From contig JAPYXD010000680.1 in the NCBI GenBank assembly GCA_030998225.1, positions 13,950,001 to 14,014,000 on the forward strand: DNA of 64,000 nt, read 5' to 3'. The notes beneath the pieces were generated by a model. It did no database searches. It was not told where the DNA came from and was given only the letters and a program-made list of their open reading frames with translations. Positions 34,043-46,629 of the stretch are shown in pieces. This stretch comes from Diplolepis rosae (Eukaryota > Arthropoda > Insecta > Hymenoptera > Diplolepididae). The position numbers were made by a program, and so were the translations under genes. Position 1 is the first letter of the stretch. Each line of letters starts with the position of its first letter.

Positions 34043-36355
34043 GCCCTAAACGTGAATTCAATTTTTTCACTAAAATTAGTGAGTTTTCTAAAACACATGA
34101 TTGAAAACTAAGATTCCAACTAGGTCACACAGAGTTAACTTATTTTTAAATTTAAAAATAGAGATGTTCAGGGAAAAGGATCGTCAAATAAGTAAAGAAT
34201 CATTTTATTCACTTATTTTATTTGAAAACAGCAAACGCACACGTGACACTTGTAAAATAGCATGTTTGTTCGAACATTTTATTTTCAATATCCTACACAC
34301 ATATTAAAATCTATCTTAGGTCTATCGCTTTGTGGAAAGTATCGTAAATCACATTTCTAACATTAAGGCACAATGGTGAAACCAAAAATAACTGAAACCT
34401 TAAAAAGTAAGATTAAGATTAACATTAAATTTATAAAACTCAATACAATCATAATCAAGATTTTTAAATTGCTTAATTGAAGTTCCTAATGCTAATTCTG
34501 TCAGTAAATTTATCTTTTTACAATATGTTTCTATGGAATAACAAATTTGACATTTAACAAAACAGAGATTTGGGATTGTAGTAAGATAAATTTTCCAGCA
34601 GACGGTCAAAATATTATTAATTTTTTACAGTAACAGTTTTTTTTCAATTTCTTTTGCAACAGAAATATATTGATATTCTGATTTATAAACATTAAAAATT
34701 TCAATAAGTGTGTTGTAGTTCACAAGGTAAAAATGGTAATAATTCACCAACTTAACAAGAAATAGTCGTTGCCATAACAATTTACAGAAAATTGAATTTG
34801 GATTTTTAGTGAAGCTGAAATTATTCAAACTAATACAATATTTTCATAATTAAAACATAGCACCATGATGAACGCTTTTGATATGATTTGCTCAAGCAAT
34901 CTAATCTGTTTATAACATTTTCATCTTAACACTATATAAAAATCAACACAATTTTGTATCGAAGGCGACAAATTTTAGTTGCAAATTTAGTGGTAGAATG
35001 ATAATATCAAGATTCAAATATCAACAATATTTGAATATTAATACTAAGGGTCGATACAAGTCCTGTTCCATTATTATGATAATATCAAGAATGAGAAAAC
35101 AGTTGGCGATTAAATCAACATTGAATCTAAACAATAACGTGAGATTCGTATGAAGTGAACTAACTTTATGAATTTTAGAATTACAACAACACATATTTGA
35201 GCAAGAAAAAAAATTTATAATTTTTTTGCAATACGTGTAGTTGAATTCTTTCAAATTTAACTTGAATAGACCAAACTGAAAACGTAATATTATTAAACGG
35301 AAAACTTAATATCAAAATATAAACAGTAAATGGGAAACTTAAAGTGAAATTGAAACGAGTAACTTCAACTATTCAAAAAAATCGCAGATGCACACGTAAC
35401 CGGTCAACAATAACGATGCTTAACGTGAACTGTATAAATTTAAAATGTAATACAATAAACAAATAACTCAACGCTGCCAGAAACGAATCAACGATCTGGC
35501 TTGCTCAAATATTAACATCCAATTATAAAATTTCCTGCGCAGAAAAGTCAATCCCACGGGTAACGTATATAAAAATGTACAGAAAAACGGTAAGCGTTAT
35601 TTAAAACCCAAAAACTGGGTCACCTTTTGAAAAGAAAACTTAAAAACAACAATTCAGTTAAACAATGAACGGAAACCGAATACAAACGTAAGCACCTGAA
35701 AACAAAGACAAACTGATGCGATTATCAACACATCAAATCGGGCAACTTCCATAAATTGTTGCAACAACGACAAAAGAAAACTCAACAATCTCAATATATT
35801 TGAACCCAATCCAAAAAACTGATGTAAAAAACAGAAACTTCAATTAAGAAACTACTTTTGTATGAAACCCAAAAAAATTACAATTCTAAAAGGCACTGTA
35901 AAAGTCTATTTTACAATAAAAATCGAAATTATTTATGGTCCAAAATCTATTGAAACTTAAAAAAACTGCGAAGACGAGTACTTTCCACAATTCATCCAAA
36001 CCTACCCTACTTGTGAACAAGATCTAAATTCTAACATCGAAAATAATACTTCCTACTACTAATTCTTCTTGGATTGGAAAACTACGGATTGATTCGAATA
36101 TTGATTATTCGAAAACAAACAATGAAACTGAACGAAAAGCAAAAGAAACACATAGGGGGTATAGTATTGATTCTACTATCCCTAACTAATCCTGACTAAT
36201 CCTAACCTATCCTGACTTAAACAAATGAAGAAAACACACACACGAAATCACAAGAAAAACATTCTAAGATCTAAACTCTAAATCTAAGTCTGCTTTTAAG
36301 CTTTAATTTACTTCTAGTGCAGATAAGCGTCTGGAAAACCTAAAACCTATCTATC
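34043..36355. other. AT-rich DNA; strongly A+C-biased plus strand from ~35.3 to 36.2 kb
   Basis: No credible gene. From about 35280 the plus strand becomes markedly A-rich with more C than G. Between 36165 and 36215 a degenerate CTAATCCTGACTAATCCTAA repeat occurs. Confidence 0.4.
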
Positions 36356-36435
36356 CTAATTATTGTCTTCCAATGTCTTTTCGAGCAACTGGATCGACTC
36401 TAATTCTATTTTTTCACCGGGGTTGTATTCATCCA
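36356..36435 (-). CDS. Candidate terminal exon, minus-strand gene of unknown function
   Basis: Reading the minus strand, an AG at 36436-36437 is followed by two bases and 25 codons ending TAG at 36356. The peptide, DEYNPGEKIELESIQLLEKT followed by LEDNN, is acidic and helical-looking. Pyrimidine-rich sequence (GCTGCTGTCGCGCAG) lies just upstream. Its start phase does not fit directly onto the 41.7-kb exon, so at least one more exon would be needed. Short length makes this tentative. Confidence 0.3.
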
Positions 36436-38557
36436 CTTATTGTCTGCGCGACAGCAGCATTAGAAAAGTAAAAAAACAAACTTAAAGCGAACTAAAATTT
36501 ATGGTATGTAAGAGAATCTTAACGAAGTTATTTCTTTTTTCTAATTCGATCAGGATAAAGTAAACAGTATCTATGATTTTCTATAGAGTATCGTAATTTC
36601 CTGATTGAAAATGAACTTTTGTTGAATAAGAAAAGTTCGCTGCCCGCAGCAAATTATCCTTTCTGATTCAAATTTTATTTAAAGGCGTACAAAAATGTAA
36701 ATTCAGGAGGAAAAATTATTTTCGAAACATTAAAGTTTAGTTTGGAATTTTAAAAAATTCTTATGTTTTGAATTAATTTTTTAATTCTTCCTTTATATTT
36801 AATTAAGATTATATTTGAATCTATTTCTTGATTTCGAAACAAATGTTCAGAATTATGTCAATAAATTTTAGATTTAACTATCGTTAAGATTCCATTAGGG
36901 CAACGAAAATAAAATGAGAAAAACAAGCCATTTTACAACTGCGACGACGCGCCAATTCGGAAGATAAATAAATAAAATATAAAAAACTCAAAAAATGAAA
37001 ATTATAACTTTTTGAAACAGATGTGCGTGGATCGTTCAAAAGCTCCGGATAAAGCGCACGAATTTCGAAAACGGAGCATTTCCCGAAATCGTGCGTTTTT
37101 TTAATACTTTTTTTTGTCTTTCATTCACGATTTCGAGAAATCTATTAAATCTGACTTTTTCCGAAACTCATGCGCACAATATTCATTCATACAACTATAT
37201 AACAATTATTCCTGTTAAAATAAGTCCAAAACATCAACAGCCGATTTTGTAACAACCGGAATGTTGTATAGATGGTGGAGAACATATTTTAAACAGTAGC
37301 AGAAGTTGGTGTAATTACTGCTTGTAAATTCAAAATTTTCTTAATTCGGAATTCTTTTCAATTTCTTTTTTTTTTAATTTTTTTTTTTCAAATTGTTTTG
37401 GAGTAAAAAAATAAATGATTGAACTCAAATAGAATCAAAAGTAATCGAAAAAAATCGAAAATAATAAAAACAATTGTAGCTCGCGTTGAAACCGTGATAA
37501 TATTTTCGGAATTCGAAAAATCTAAATTCACTGTTGTCTGCAATAAATTCTTGAAGGTACCAGACGAGCGGAACAATTTTTCAAGTTTAATTATACGGTT
37601 TTGTTTAGCAGATCAGAAGGGTGGAATTGTATTGTCGACGGTTTCAAGCGAGAGACAATTTTTATAAACAATTTCTGCTTCTCTTAATAAACGCGCAAAA
37701 ACAAAGAATTGAAAGAAATAAAGACGCGAAAAAATAATGAAATGGAAAGAAAATTAATGAAAAATATTAGAAAAAAAAAAACCAAAGCGTGAAAAAAAAT
37801 AATGACATGAAAACAAAGTAATGAATTATATTCGAAAAAAGGAAACCAAAGCGTGAAAAAATGAAATGATATGAAAAATAATTAAATAAACTTAAAAATA
37901 ATGTTAATTCTAGACAGCCGTCATAAATTTTGCTTTACATAACATTTTTTATGTGAAAACGAGGGCTTTGATCATGACTGCCGTATCTTTGAAAACTTAA
38001 TGGCTACAATGGTAAAAAATCCTGAAAAATATTACATCTCAAAAAGCAAAACTATTCAATCAAAATTGAAGAATATTGTCATTTAAATGAACAGAAGATT
38101 TTATACGGCTTTCTCATTTCAAGTCCCTCACTTTAAAAAGCAGGAAACAAAAATGGCAAATTTTAAATTTTTGACTCGTTTTAAAAAATTCATTCCTATA
38201 TTGTTTTTGATATGGTTTTGAGACTATTAAATTTTTGAATAATGTTTCTTAGATTTAGATTTACCATTCAAGTTACAAGCTGTAAATTTTATGAATAAAA
38301 ATTAGTGGGTTCGTGATTGTCAATGTTCGGAAAACAGATCGGCTGTTTAACTCTCAATAAAAGAAAAAGATTGAAACAAATGTATTACTTTTTAAAGAAG
38401 ATGGTGTAATCCCACGACGGCGGCTGTCCTCGATGAGAGAAAAGGTCCCACGGTGAATAAACATAAGAATGCCCACGTGATCGGCTCCAAGTGCCGATTT
38501 AGCCAGAATCCGATCCTCGGATCTTCAAGATTTATTTTGTGATGCCTCATGCTATTT
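36436..38557. other. AT-rich DNA, no gene seen
   Basis: Homopolymer-rich. Around 37740-37870 a degenerate duplicated block (GAAAAAAATAATGACATGAA-like) occurs. No coding frame with support. Confidence 0.4.
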
Positions 38558-38660
38558 TTAGCGTCTCTTATTCCTGGTAGTAAAAATGTCCTTGAAAATG
38601 GTCCAAACGGTATTTGCTTCAATTTGGGATCCTGGTTCCAAAGCATTGAATTTCGGAATT
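38558..38660 (-). CDS. Candidate terminal exon that joins in phase to the 41.7-kb exon
   Basis: On the minus strand an acceptor (TTTCTGATCTTCGCAG) precedes one base plus 33 codons ending TAA at 38558. The peptide begins IPKFNALEPGSQIEANTVW and ends basic (TTRNKRR). The single leading base completes the two-base remainder of the 41695-41840 exon, so the two read through as one protein. An overlapping 84-codon frame (38392-38646, same strand) starting MLWNQDPKLK is also open and contains a hydrophobic stretch; only one of the two is likely used. No family recognised. Confidence 0.4.
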
Positions 38661-39079
38661 CTGCGAAGATCAGAAATTTGTGCCAATATTTATCAGGGTT
38701 TGAAAAGCAGATTGATCGTTAAAAAACGAATCCTTTTCTGAAAATGAAATGAAAACATTGATTTTTTTTGTCCTGCTTGCTCCCCTTTTTGTGCTTGATT
38801 AACGAGTATTTTTACGGAAAATACAAATTATTTTTGGAGTTGGATCGACATTTCGGAAATTTTGAATCGTGTTCGCTTTCGGACGCTGGCAATGCGATTT
38901 TCAAGTTTTAGAGTAAAAAGCAAAGCTTCCTCTGGTCCTGGTTTGTTGCTAAAAAAAGGCTTTAATGGAACCTCTTTCCGGGCCGATGGAGATCCGATGA
39001 GTCGAGAACTTTCAAGTTTGGAATTTGGCTGGTCCTGAAGTTTCTATTACTGTTTCTGTGGAAAAATCACCTCATTTGT

Positions 39080-39466
39080 TTATCTGCAAACGAGCATAAT
39101 TTCGGTCAAGTTGCAAAATATCTTCAAGGGCCTTGAAATTTTTACTCCAGTTGAAACTCGAAATCTTTTGAGTGTTTGGATTAATGTTTTTTCACTGGTT
39201 CCATCGGAAAAAGAGATTACCGAAGTCGAATCAACTTTTTTCTTTCTGGAACAATTCAGCATGCTGGTTTTCTTCGGTGAACTTGATTTCCGGTTTTGAG
39301 GGTCGGTAAACAGTGACAGGGTAAAAATGTTTCTGGCTGGCAGACCAACTTTGCTGCACCAAAGTCTCGTGACGTCACTCGTTGAAAAACTTTTTGTGAA
39401 TCTAATGCGACTTAGGAAATTAAATGAGGCTTTCGACTGTAAATTAAGTAAAGTTGGTTTTCTCAT
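39080..39466 (-). CDS. Open frame of unknown function, possible exon
   Basis: This is the longest frame here without transposon similarity: 128 codons. An acceptor-like TTACTTAATTTACAG sits just inside it, after which about 119 codons stay open to a TGA-free end at TAA. The composition is Ser/Thr/Lys-rich (STSDVTRLWCSKVGLPARN, SSSPKKTSMLNCSRKKK), with no transmembrane span. The region has higher G+C than its flanks. The plus strand also carries 60-codon frames here, so chance openness is possible. No recognised domain. Confidence 0.3.
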   Translation of the reverse strand: MRKPTLLNLQSKASFNFLSRIRFTKSFSTSDVTRLWCSKVGLPARNIFTLSLFTDPQNRKSSSPKKTSMLNCSRKKKVDSTSVISFSDGTSEKTLIQTLKRFRVSTGVKISRPLKIFCNLTEIMLVCR

Positions 39467-39647
39467 GTGCTTCGAAGATCACTATCTGCATGATGAATCG
39501 TTTGAGTAACCAGGCGTTCCGAAAGTGAAGACATTCTGCTAGGCTGATTGATCGATCCACATTTATCACAATTGAGACTGAGTTTGGCAACAGATTTGGA
39601 TAATTAATTTTGAGAACTGATTTGGAATGGTTTGTGTTATAACCCAA

Positions 39648-40163
39648 GGAACAATAAACTAAAGGATTCTGCTTTGAATCTCAAAATAGGATCAATTTAA
39701 GTTTACGGAAAGCCTTTTTGAAATGATTGTCCTCTGATGAAGTTTTCTGACTCAGCCAGAAGAGATTTTTTATGAGAAGAGTGCAGATCATGATGCTGAT
39801 TCTCCCAGATTGAACTATATTTTGAAGTCCATGATAATTCTTGTAGAACTGCTAGCTTTCTTCTTTCCTGATTAATTCAGAGATGTCTAGTATCTCCTTT
39901 CTTCCTTGGAGATGATTTGGAATCGGGGTTGGATTTTTAGCTGATCCCCTTTTATTATTGGCTGCAAAGTATTTTATTTAGTGACGTGATGAGAATTGTC
40001 ATTTTTCAGAGTTGAATTTGTCTGCCAATGTTGAGAGAAGATTCAAATATGTCTTCAATTTGGTCTCATGGTTTTTCTGTATCCTTGAAGTTTTATTTGA
40101 TTCCTGAAAAAAGATAAATCAGAGATCAAAATATTATTAATAAAACTTGGTACGTTTGCATTG
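39648..40163. other. No firm gene
   Basis: On the minus strand an acceptor TTATCTTTTTTCAG at about 40105 opens a 34-codon frame (ESNKTSRIQKNHETKLKTY...) ending TGA. It does not match the phase of the 41.7-kb exon. It could be an alternative 3' end, but I do not call it. Confidence 0.35.
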
Positions 40164-40203
40164 GCATTAGGGTCCATAAATGAAGAATTCTATTTAATCA
40201 GAC

Positions 40204-40232
40204 GTTTCGGCTCTAATCGGAGCCCTCATCAA
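40204..40232 (-). ncRNA. Hammerhead-like ribozyme motif (copy 4)
   Basis: Minus strand: TTGATGAG (first base changed from C), perfect stem GGCTC/GAGCC, then GAAAC. Mirrors copy 7. Confidence 0.5.
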
Positions 40233-40420
40233 TGATATTTATTAAATTCGTTTAATTATTTTTGTATTGGCATTGGGTCAGTTTCTTAACGTTAAAATCT
40301 TTAATTTATGGACATATTATAAAAAGGAAGCTAAAAAACAGAATAATATAAATCATAGAGAAGCTAAACAACCATTCATAAAAATTATTAAAAAAGGGGG
40401 GGGGGGGGTTAAAGGCAAAC

Positions 40421-40450
40421 GTTTCGGCCACAAATAGGGCCCCTCTTCAG
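40421..40450 (-). ncRNA. Hammerhead-like ribozyme motif (copy 5)
   Basis: Minus strand: CTGAAGAG, stem GGCC/GGCC, then GAAAC. Mirrors copy 6 in the inner palindrome. Confidence 0.55.
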
Positions 40451-40805
40451 TGCCAAAAAATGTTTTTCAAGGACTTAATGACTAAGCTGTAAACATGCAA
40501 CAATTTAGATGTACATATTAAATTAGACTGTTTCTTTTTTACGTTTTTTGGTTTTTTTTAAATTATTGTTGAATAAAAACATGCAGTTGACTTATGTAAG
40601 GGTGGGGCAAGATCCAAACTTCCAGGGACGAGACATCTTGCCCCACCCTTACATAAGTCAACTGCATGTTTTTATTAAACAATAATTTTAGAAAAACGAA
40701 AAACCAAATAACATAAAAAAGAAAAAATCTAATTTAATATGTACATCTAAATTTTTGCATGTTTACAGTTTAGTCATTAAGTCCTTGAAAAACATTTTTT
40801 TGGCA

Positions 40806-40835
40806 CTGAAGAGGGGCCCCATTTGTGGCCGAAAC
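40806..40835 (+). ncRNA. Hammerhead-like ribozyme motif (copy 6)
   Basis: CTGAAGAG, GGGCCCC...GGCC stem, then GAAAC. Mirrors copy 5. Confidence 0.55.
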
Positions 40836-41356
40836 GTTAGCCTTTAACCCCCCCACTCCTTTAATAATTTTTATGAATAGTTGTTTAGCTTCCCTGTGAT
40901 TTATATGATTCGGTTTTTTAGCTTCCTTTTTATAATATGTCCATAAATTAAAGATTTTAACGTTAAGAAACTGACCCAATGCCAATACAAAAATAATTAA
41001 ACGAATTCAATTTTGGGTCAAGACAAAAAACAAAGACGTGAGTACAAACATGTCTCATAATATATTATAATCTTTTATATAGGTAGGAAGGAATCCTTTT
41101 TCTTCAATAAAAAACCTTGGTTAAATATGGAATTTTTAATCCTGTTTTTCTTTTTTCTATGAAATACTTTCTGAAGACACATAATTTTCATACCAAATAA
41201 CATCTTACAGTGAGTTTGGTGAGAAAATTATGTGTCTTCAGAAAGTATTCCATAGAAAAAAGAAAACAAGGTTTAAAAATTCCATATTCAACCAAGGTGT
41301 TTTATTAAAGAAAAGGGATTCCTTCCTACCTACATTGAAGATTTTAATAAATATCA

Positions 41357-41385
41357 CTGATGAGGGCTCTGATTAGAGCCGGAAC
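41357..41385 (+). ncRNA. Hammerhead-like ribozyme motif (copy 7)
   Basis: CTGATGAG, perfect stem GGCTC/GAGCC, then GGAAC, where the second conserved box has A to G and so is probably inactive. Shared tail ATTTATGGAGCC follows. Confidence 0.5.
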
Positions 41386-41694
41386 GTCTGATTAAATAGA
41401 CTTCTTCATTTATGGAGCCTCAAGTCAATTTTTTCCAACAAGGTACCATTTTATTTAAATTGAGGGTCAATAAAATCTACCAATTTAATTATTAAAATAT
41501 ACTTAAAGTATGAGCATATAGATAGAATATTCTTGAACTTCGTGATTGAAAAAAATTAATTACTCTCCTGAGTTAAGACAATTGTTATTCTCTTTCTCAA
41601 AATCCTTCAGCTTTATGAAAGGGATTATCATTCCCCTCGCTTTTTTCTAAAAATATGAACTTTGATGCCTGGACTGAAGAAAATGAACACTTAC

Positions 41695-41840
41695 AGTTTC
41701 AGAATTCTGGTGAAGTTTGAGATCTGCTGGTCAGCTGCACTCGTTGGCTTCTGCTTCTTCAAAATTGTTGCTTTGAATGACGACTCGGCCTGCTCCTCAG
41801 CTTCCTTGCGTCCATGGGTTGGATGTGGGTTGTCCAGAAC
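41695..41840 (-). CDS. Internal exon of an unrecognised minus-strand gene
   Basis: On the minus strand a pyrimidine-rich acceptor (CACTCACACCCTTCTAG) and a consensus donor (AAACT/GTAAGTG) bound 146 bases. Only one of the three frames is open, giving 48 codons plus two bases. The peptide is hydrophilic and helical-looking: NPHPTHGRKEAEEQAESS, FKATILKKQKPTSAADQQ, ISNFTRILK. It joins in phase to the 38558-38660 exon. Composition is much more balanced than the AT-rich flanks. This is the best-supported host exon of the 36-46 kb region, but I do not recognise the protein. The plus strand is also open for 60 codons, with a less protein-like product. Confidence 0.6.
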
Positions 41841-41842
41841 CT

Positions 41843-44800
41843 AGAAGGGTGTGAGTGTCAGCTACAAAGCATACTAAGAGAGGAAGGGAAAGAACAGAAA
41901 TATTGCAGTGCAACAGGAAGGTGAAAACCTAGTCTACAAAACTACGCTGAATGAGGGAGAGGAGAGAATAAGAATACGTCATACATAGACTTTGTATTGT
42001 ACCATGCTGGGTAACTAAGGGTGCTTGCGAATCATTGAATTACTCGGTTCTGCACATAAAAAGGGGGAGGGGAGAATAAATTCAGGAGGGCCTGAAATTC
42101 TCTGAAAAAAGACTTCCAGGGGTGAAGGTTCTTTGTCGTTTCTTCAAATTTTCGTCGTCTCAAATGGTCACCGGTTACTTTAGACTTTTAGAGCCTTTGT
42201 TGCTCGAGAGTCAGGTTCTTTTTTTGGCTTGGTTTTGTACTTCCGGTCTTTTTGATCGTTAGCTTGCTGACTTTGCATGCGCTATTCGTTTTTACCAGGA
42301 GCTTTATTTAAATACATTTGAATTTCAATATGAGTAGTTAGACTCTTCATGATTATAATCTGGGTTCTTTGTTTTAATTGATATATTTCTGAGCTAATTG
42401 ATGGTTGTTGTTTTATTACTTTCTTCAAAGATTTTGTGTATCGTTTCGTTCTCAATGACAATTCATCAGAAAATGAATTTTATCTTGGAATTTCTAAAGG
42501 CTTAGGATGTAATTTAATGAATTGATTGCTTTTTGAAAAAAAAAACTTTGAAGTCAGTAAGAGTGTGAGCAAATAGTTTTATTATATTTTATTGTAATAT
42601 ATTTAGAAACTTTAAATTTCATGACTCTTGCAAAGGGATTCAAATAATAAATAAACAGCAATGCAAGATTTAAATGATTGTTGAATGGAAAGGATCTTTG
42701 ATTTTGAATTTTAATAATGTCCAGTCTTTCTTCCTTGATTAAAGGATTAGACAAATTAAATTTTTGGTTTTCTGTTTCCTTTGTGAAATATTTCTTTAGT
42801 TTGAATCTTAGTTCTATTTTGAGTATTGCAGCAGGTTCTATTTTTACTGAATCTACAGGTTATATCCGGTAAGGTGCACAGTGGGTCCTTTTGCTTGATA
42901 TATGCAGGTATACGATGGAGAAAGATTTTGAGATAACGATATCCTGTAACTTAGAAACCTTGCCTCATTTCAACCTTCGAAGAATTATCTAAGGCAAACA
43001 TTTTTGTGGACAAATGCCGAAGACGTTGTTTTTTCAGATATTGGAGTTTTAGGATAAAGACTTTTACATTAAATTTTATTTCATACTGGGATGTACTTTT
43101 GAAATGTTTTTCTATATAATTTTGGTAGATTTGATACATTTATTTTCTGAAAAATATTTCTTTATTCATATTGCTTTGTATATCAAAAAATGATTTGTCA
43201 CTTTTTTGTTGAGCGAAAGGAATTTTCTGTAAATAGAACAACAATTTTTAGGAAAGCTTTGTATTGCAAATAAAGGAATTGAATTTTGATTAGAAGTTTT
43301 TAATCACGTTTTGGAATAATATTTTGGAAACTGAAAATCTGGTTTATCGCAGGAATTTTGAGTTTATTTATAATCAAATTCTTTTTGTTGCTTTGCTTTA
43401 CAGAATTTTCGGTTGGAAATTTCTTTTGAATTTTAAGATGCTCTTCTTTTTACGGAAATAAATGTTCACATTAAATTTGAATCGTGCACTTTTTTTCGAA
43501 ACGTATTTTTGAATTATCTGACATTTCTTTACTTGAATGGCATTTTTTAATCTAACTATTTTCTTACGAAACGATATTTAGATTGAATGTATCATTTCAA
43601 ATTTCTCACATTTTTTCTGAAGTTTTACAGTTTTGGATTTAATTATTCATTTTGGAAGTGCCCTCTAGTTTTGAATTTTGAGAAACGAATTCTGCGAACG
43701 ATCTGAAGAAACATGATTCTTTTTTGATTTGTAAATTATGTTCAATTATTTTCATTGACATTTGGAATATTAAAATAGTATACAAATCAGGTCGAACAAT
43801 AGCTTCATAATTTTGAAGTAGTAAAATGTATGTACAGTATCGAATGTTTTTAAAATACAGTTTCAAATTTTGATCTTTAAATCCTATACCATTGACTTTT
43901 TTAATGATTGTTTATGAATTTCAAAATTCTGTACATGTATCATTGTTTCATCGAGTATAATTTTGAATTTGAGTTTTGAGATTGTATTTTACTTTTTGTA
44001 TATCCAACATGTAACTTTTAATTTGATAATTAATATCTGACGTGCTGAAATTTCTTTATATCATTACTTTGAAATCTAAAGAATCAATTTTTTCAGTTTT
44101 TATAACCGAGTTTGGAATTTAGCGATTAAATAATTAGAAAATGTGAATTTTGTACTCTGATAAGAATTAAAAGGATTCAGGAATATTTAAATCCAATCGT
44201 GACTTGTTGCTTTGTGAAACGTGACAGGTTTGTTTAGAGAGGGAGTCAACGAGGGGTGCATAAATTGCCACCCAGTTTTCATGAGAATAAGAGTCGAGGG
44301 GTGGGCACTTCCGGTATAAGCGTACTCGTTCAAAATCCACTTGTTATGCTCTTCAAAGGCTGATTATCCAGCGGAAGTGACTAGAACAGTTTAATCACCG
44401 TGATTTCAAATTTAAATAAAAAATTTTTATTTTTCATCCGATTATTTAAAGTGAACCAAAATATAAAGAAATATTCTCAGTATGTAAAGGGATGCTAGAC
44501 GTCAATCTTATTTGACTATATAAATGTCTTTATTCTAGTTTTTCAAGAGAATTATTCAATGCATGTAACGAATGACATTTTACAATCTTTATCAAATCTG
44601 GATGAGAATTGGCAGATGCAGTTATTCTGAGTGACGAGATCGGATTGGCAGATCGCAATATTCGATTTCCTGTATAAAGAACACACTGTGGCGAGATTGA
44701 CACAAAACAAATAGGTTTTCATTTTTGCGAGCATATGTAGCAAAAAATAAATAAATAGATGAAAAGCAACGAATGATAGGAGATAGCCAAATTGCAAACT

Positions 44801-46384
44801 AAAGGCCCTCCAAGCTTCGGTCTGAGCTTCAAATATTAGTTTTTTTTTTTAATTAAAGCGTGTGAATGAATTTCAAACTGTTAAATGTATTGTTCTTTTT
44901 GTGAAAAAATTTTTTGATTTAAAATGGTTACATGAACGTATACAAATTTTCCTTTTATACCGATTTTTGGAGGCCTTTGACTAAGAACTAATTTCAGTCT
45001 CAAACAAACATGCATAATTGATCGTGAATTTTGAATCGATATGATGATTTATTTAATCAATCAGAATATTTCTGTGACTTGAAGAGGGTTTTAAGGTTCC
45101 AAGATTTGAGTTTCGGAAAAATCAGTTACTAGTTATAGTCTGTAATGTATCGTGCTAATTACACGATCAGTTCTTATGCAGTTCTATCTCTACATCTAGA
45201 ATGTAATATCTAATGTCGAACTTCTAACTAACAACTAATCTAACAATGATTACTGAACACAATATGCATGTAAAATTACGTATTCTGAGAGTACTTCGTG
45301 AAAAAAACACAGAACTAAATGGTTTTTGCGGATGGCAGTTACAAGGCATTAAGCATAACTGTTTTTTAGATTAAAATTCAGGCGACTGTGTGTAAAATAT
45401 AGTCCTGAAATTAAATTTCTATTTGTTTGCTCTTGAGTGACTAAGCACTCTTTTGAATTGTAGTCTGTTAATAATTGTTTACAGGCTTGATATCTAAAAT
45501 GCAATTTAGATTTTTGCAGCAGTCTGGATTTTATTCCAAGGAAAATAAACAGATCTAATTCTAGCAATGTAGAAAAGAAAGCGAAATCAAAGATAGTGAG
45601 CTACTGAATTTTGAATTTTTTAATTAAATTTATTTACAATAAATCAAATATATATTAATTTAAATTAAAACCAAATCAAAATTTCTCAACAAATAATTTT
45701 TTACAATTTTAATCGGGTTTTAGTGCCTGGATAGAGTGGTACCTAATAGGCAATTTGTAATAAAGTTTATCGTTTTCGACTACGACCTTATGTTTTAAGT
45801 GTTTTTGAAACTACAAGTTTTAGATTTACTTCGAGCTAACTTTTGTTTTGTGTGCATCGTGGAAAACTTCGATCCCGGATTTTTCTTAGTTTTCAAAGCC
45901 AGACCGACACGTGGAAATCTGTTTAAAAACCTGCTTATAGGATCGTTTGAACTTTAAGGTAAACAAAATATTGATTTATATTAATTTTCTGCTTTGAAAA
46001 AAAAATATTTTCAATTATTGTTTCACAGACTTAACACGGATTTTGGAACTGCACGTGGCCGGCTGAAAGTGATCCAATTTCAAGAAAATGAATACTATTT
46101 TCGAAAATCTGATCAAAATGACTTTCAGATAAGTGCACATAGAACTGGCAACTGGGTCGCATGAAACTTGTAACAAAGCTCTAATAATCTTGTAAAAATT
46201 TGGTAAAAAACTTGTAATAAGTGTGCTAGTAAATTTTAAGTCACGAACAGGATGTCACAATAAACAAAATTTTGCAAAGGTCTCATGGCCAAGGAAAATT
46301 GACTAGTAATTTGTAAAAATTTGGAGTAGTCTATCGAAGCACCAAAACCGTATTTTCAAAATCGATAGCCGAAACGGTACTCAC
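41843..46384. other. Probable intron sequence of the minus-strand gene; T+G-rich plus strand
   Basis: No exon could be supported. From ~42.3 to 45.6 kb the plus strand is conspicuously T-rich with more G than C. A 41-codon minus frame near 45780-45915 (RFPRVGLALKTKKNPGSKFS...) is protein-like but lacks a clear donor. The words CTTCCGGT and ACTTCCGG recur at 42241, 44309 and 46442. Confidence 0.35.
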
Positions 46385-46605
46385 CGCTTTCTCACGTGGT
46401 GTCCACCTTTGCCTCGATCTGCGACAGAAAAGGTTGGAGCACTTCCGGTTAGATCACTAAACGTTGCAAAGTATGCTTCCAGGTTTGACGTCGAGACTCA
46501 GGCGATCATCGGCGAAGTCGAGTAGAAAAATAGTTGCTTCATGGCCCGGATCGGGCCAGCCGATCCGGGCCAGCAATGTTACTTCGTCGAGGATCGAGGA
46601 GAACT
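46385..46605 (-). other. Candidate non-coding first exon
   Basis: Minus strand: starting about 30 bases after the TATA box at an initiator-like CACAGTT, relatively GC-rich sequence runs to a consensus donor GAAAGCG/GTGAGTACC at 46385. The only ATG frame is a 14-codon upstream frame (MKQLFFYSTSPMIA) ending inside the exon, so this reads as 5' UTR. It contains an imperfect palindrome GGCCCGGATCGGGCC / CCGATCCGGGCC. Confidence 0.45.
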
Positions 46606-46629
46606 GTGCCAGAGTCGAGGGCTGAAGCC

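Larger units (their letters stand above)
40164..41430. repeat. Nested palindrome with four hammerhead-like motifs
   Basis: The outer arms (40165-40247 and 41341-41430) are inverted copies, each with a CTGATGAG-type motif. Inside, 40245-40617 and 40637-41007 form a second palindrome of about 370-bp arms, each with a CTGAAGAG-type motif. Its centre is AAGGGTGGGGCAAGAT paired with ATCTTGCCCCACCCTT. A third palindrome (AGGTAGGAAGGAATCC ... GGATTCCTTCCTACCT, 41081-41337) lies to the right. The left arm has 13 G in a row (40396-40408) where the right arm has 7 C. No reverse transcriptase or endonuclease frame is present. Confidence 0.8.

Noticed and set aside
40570..40680. GGGTGGGGCAAGAT...ATCTTGCCCCACCC as an intrinsic terminator or regulatory hairpin
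   Set aside because: It is simply the centre of a ~760-bp palindrome and is explained by the element's mirror symmetry.
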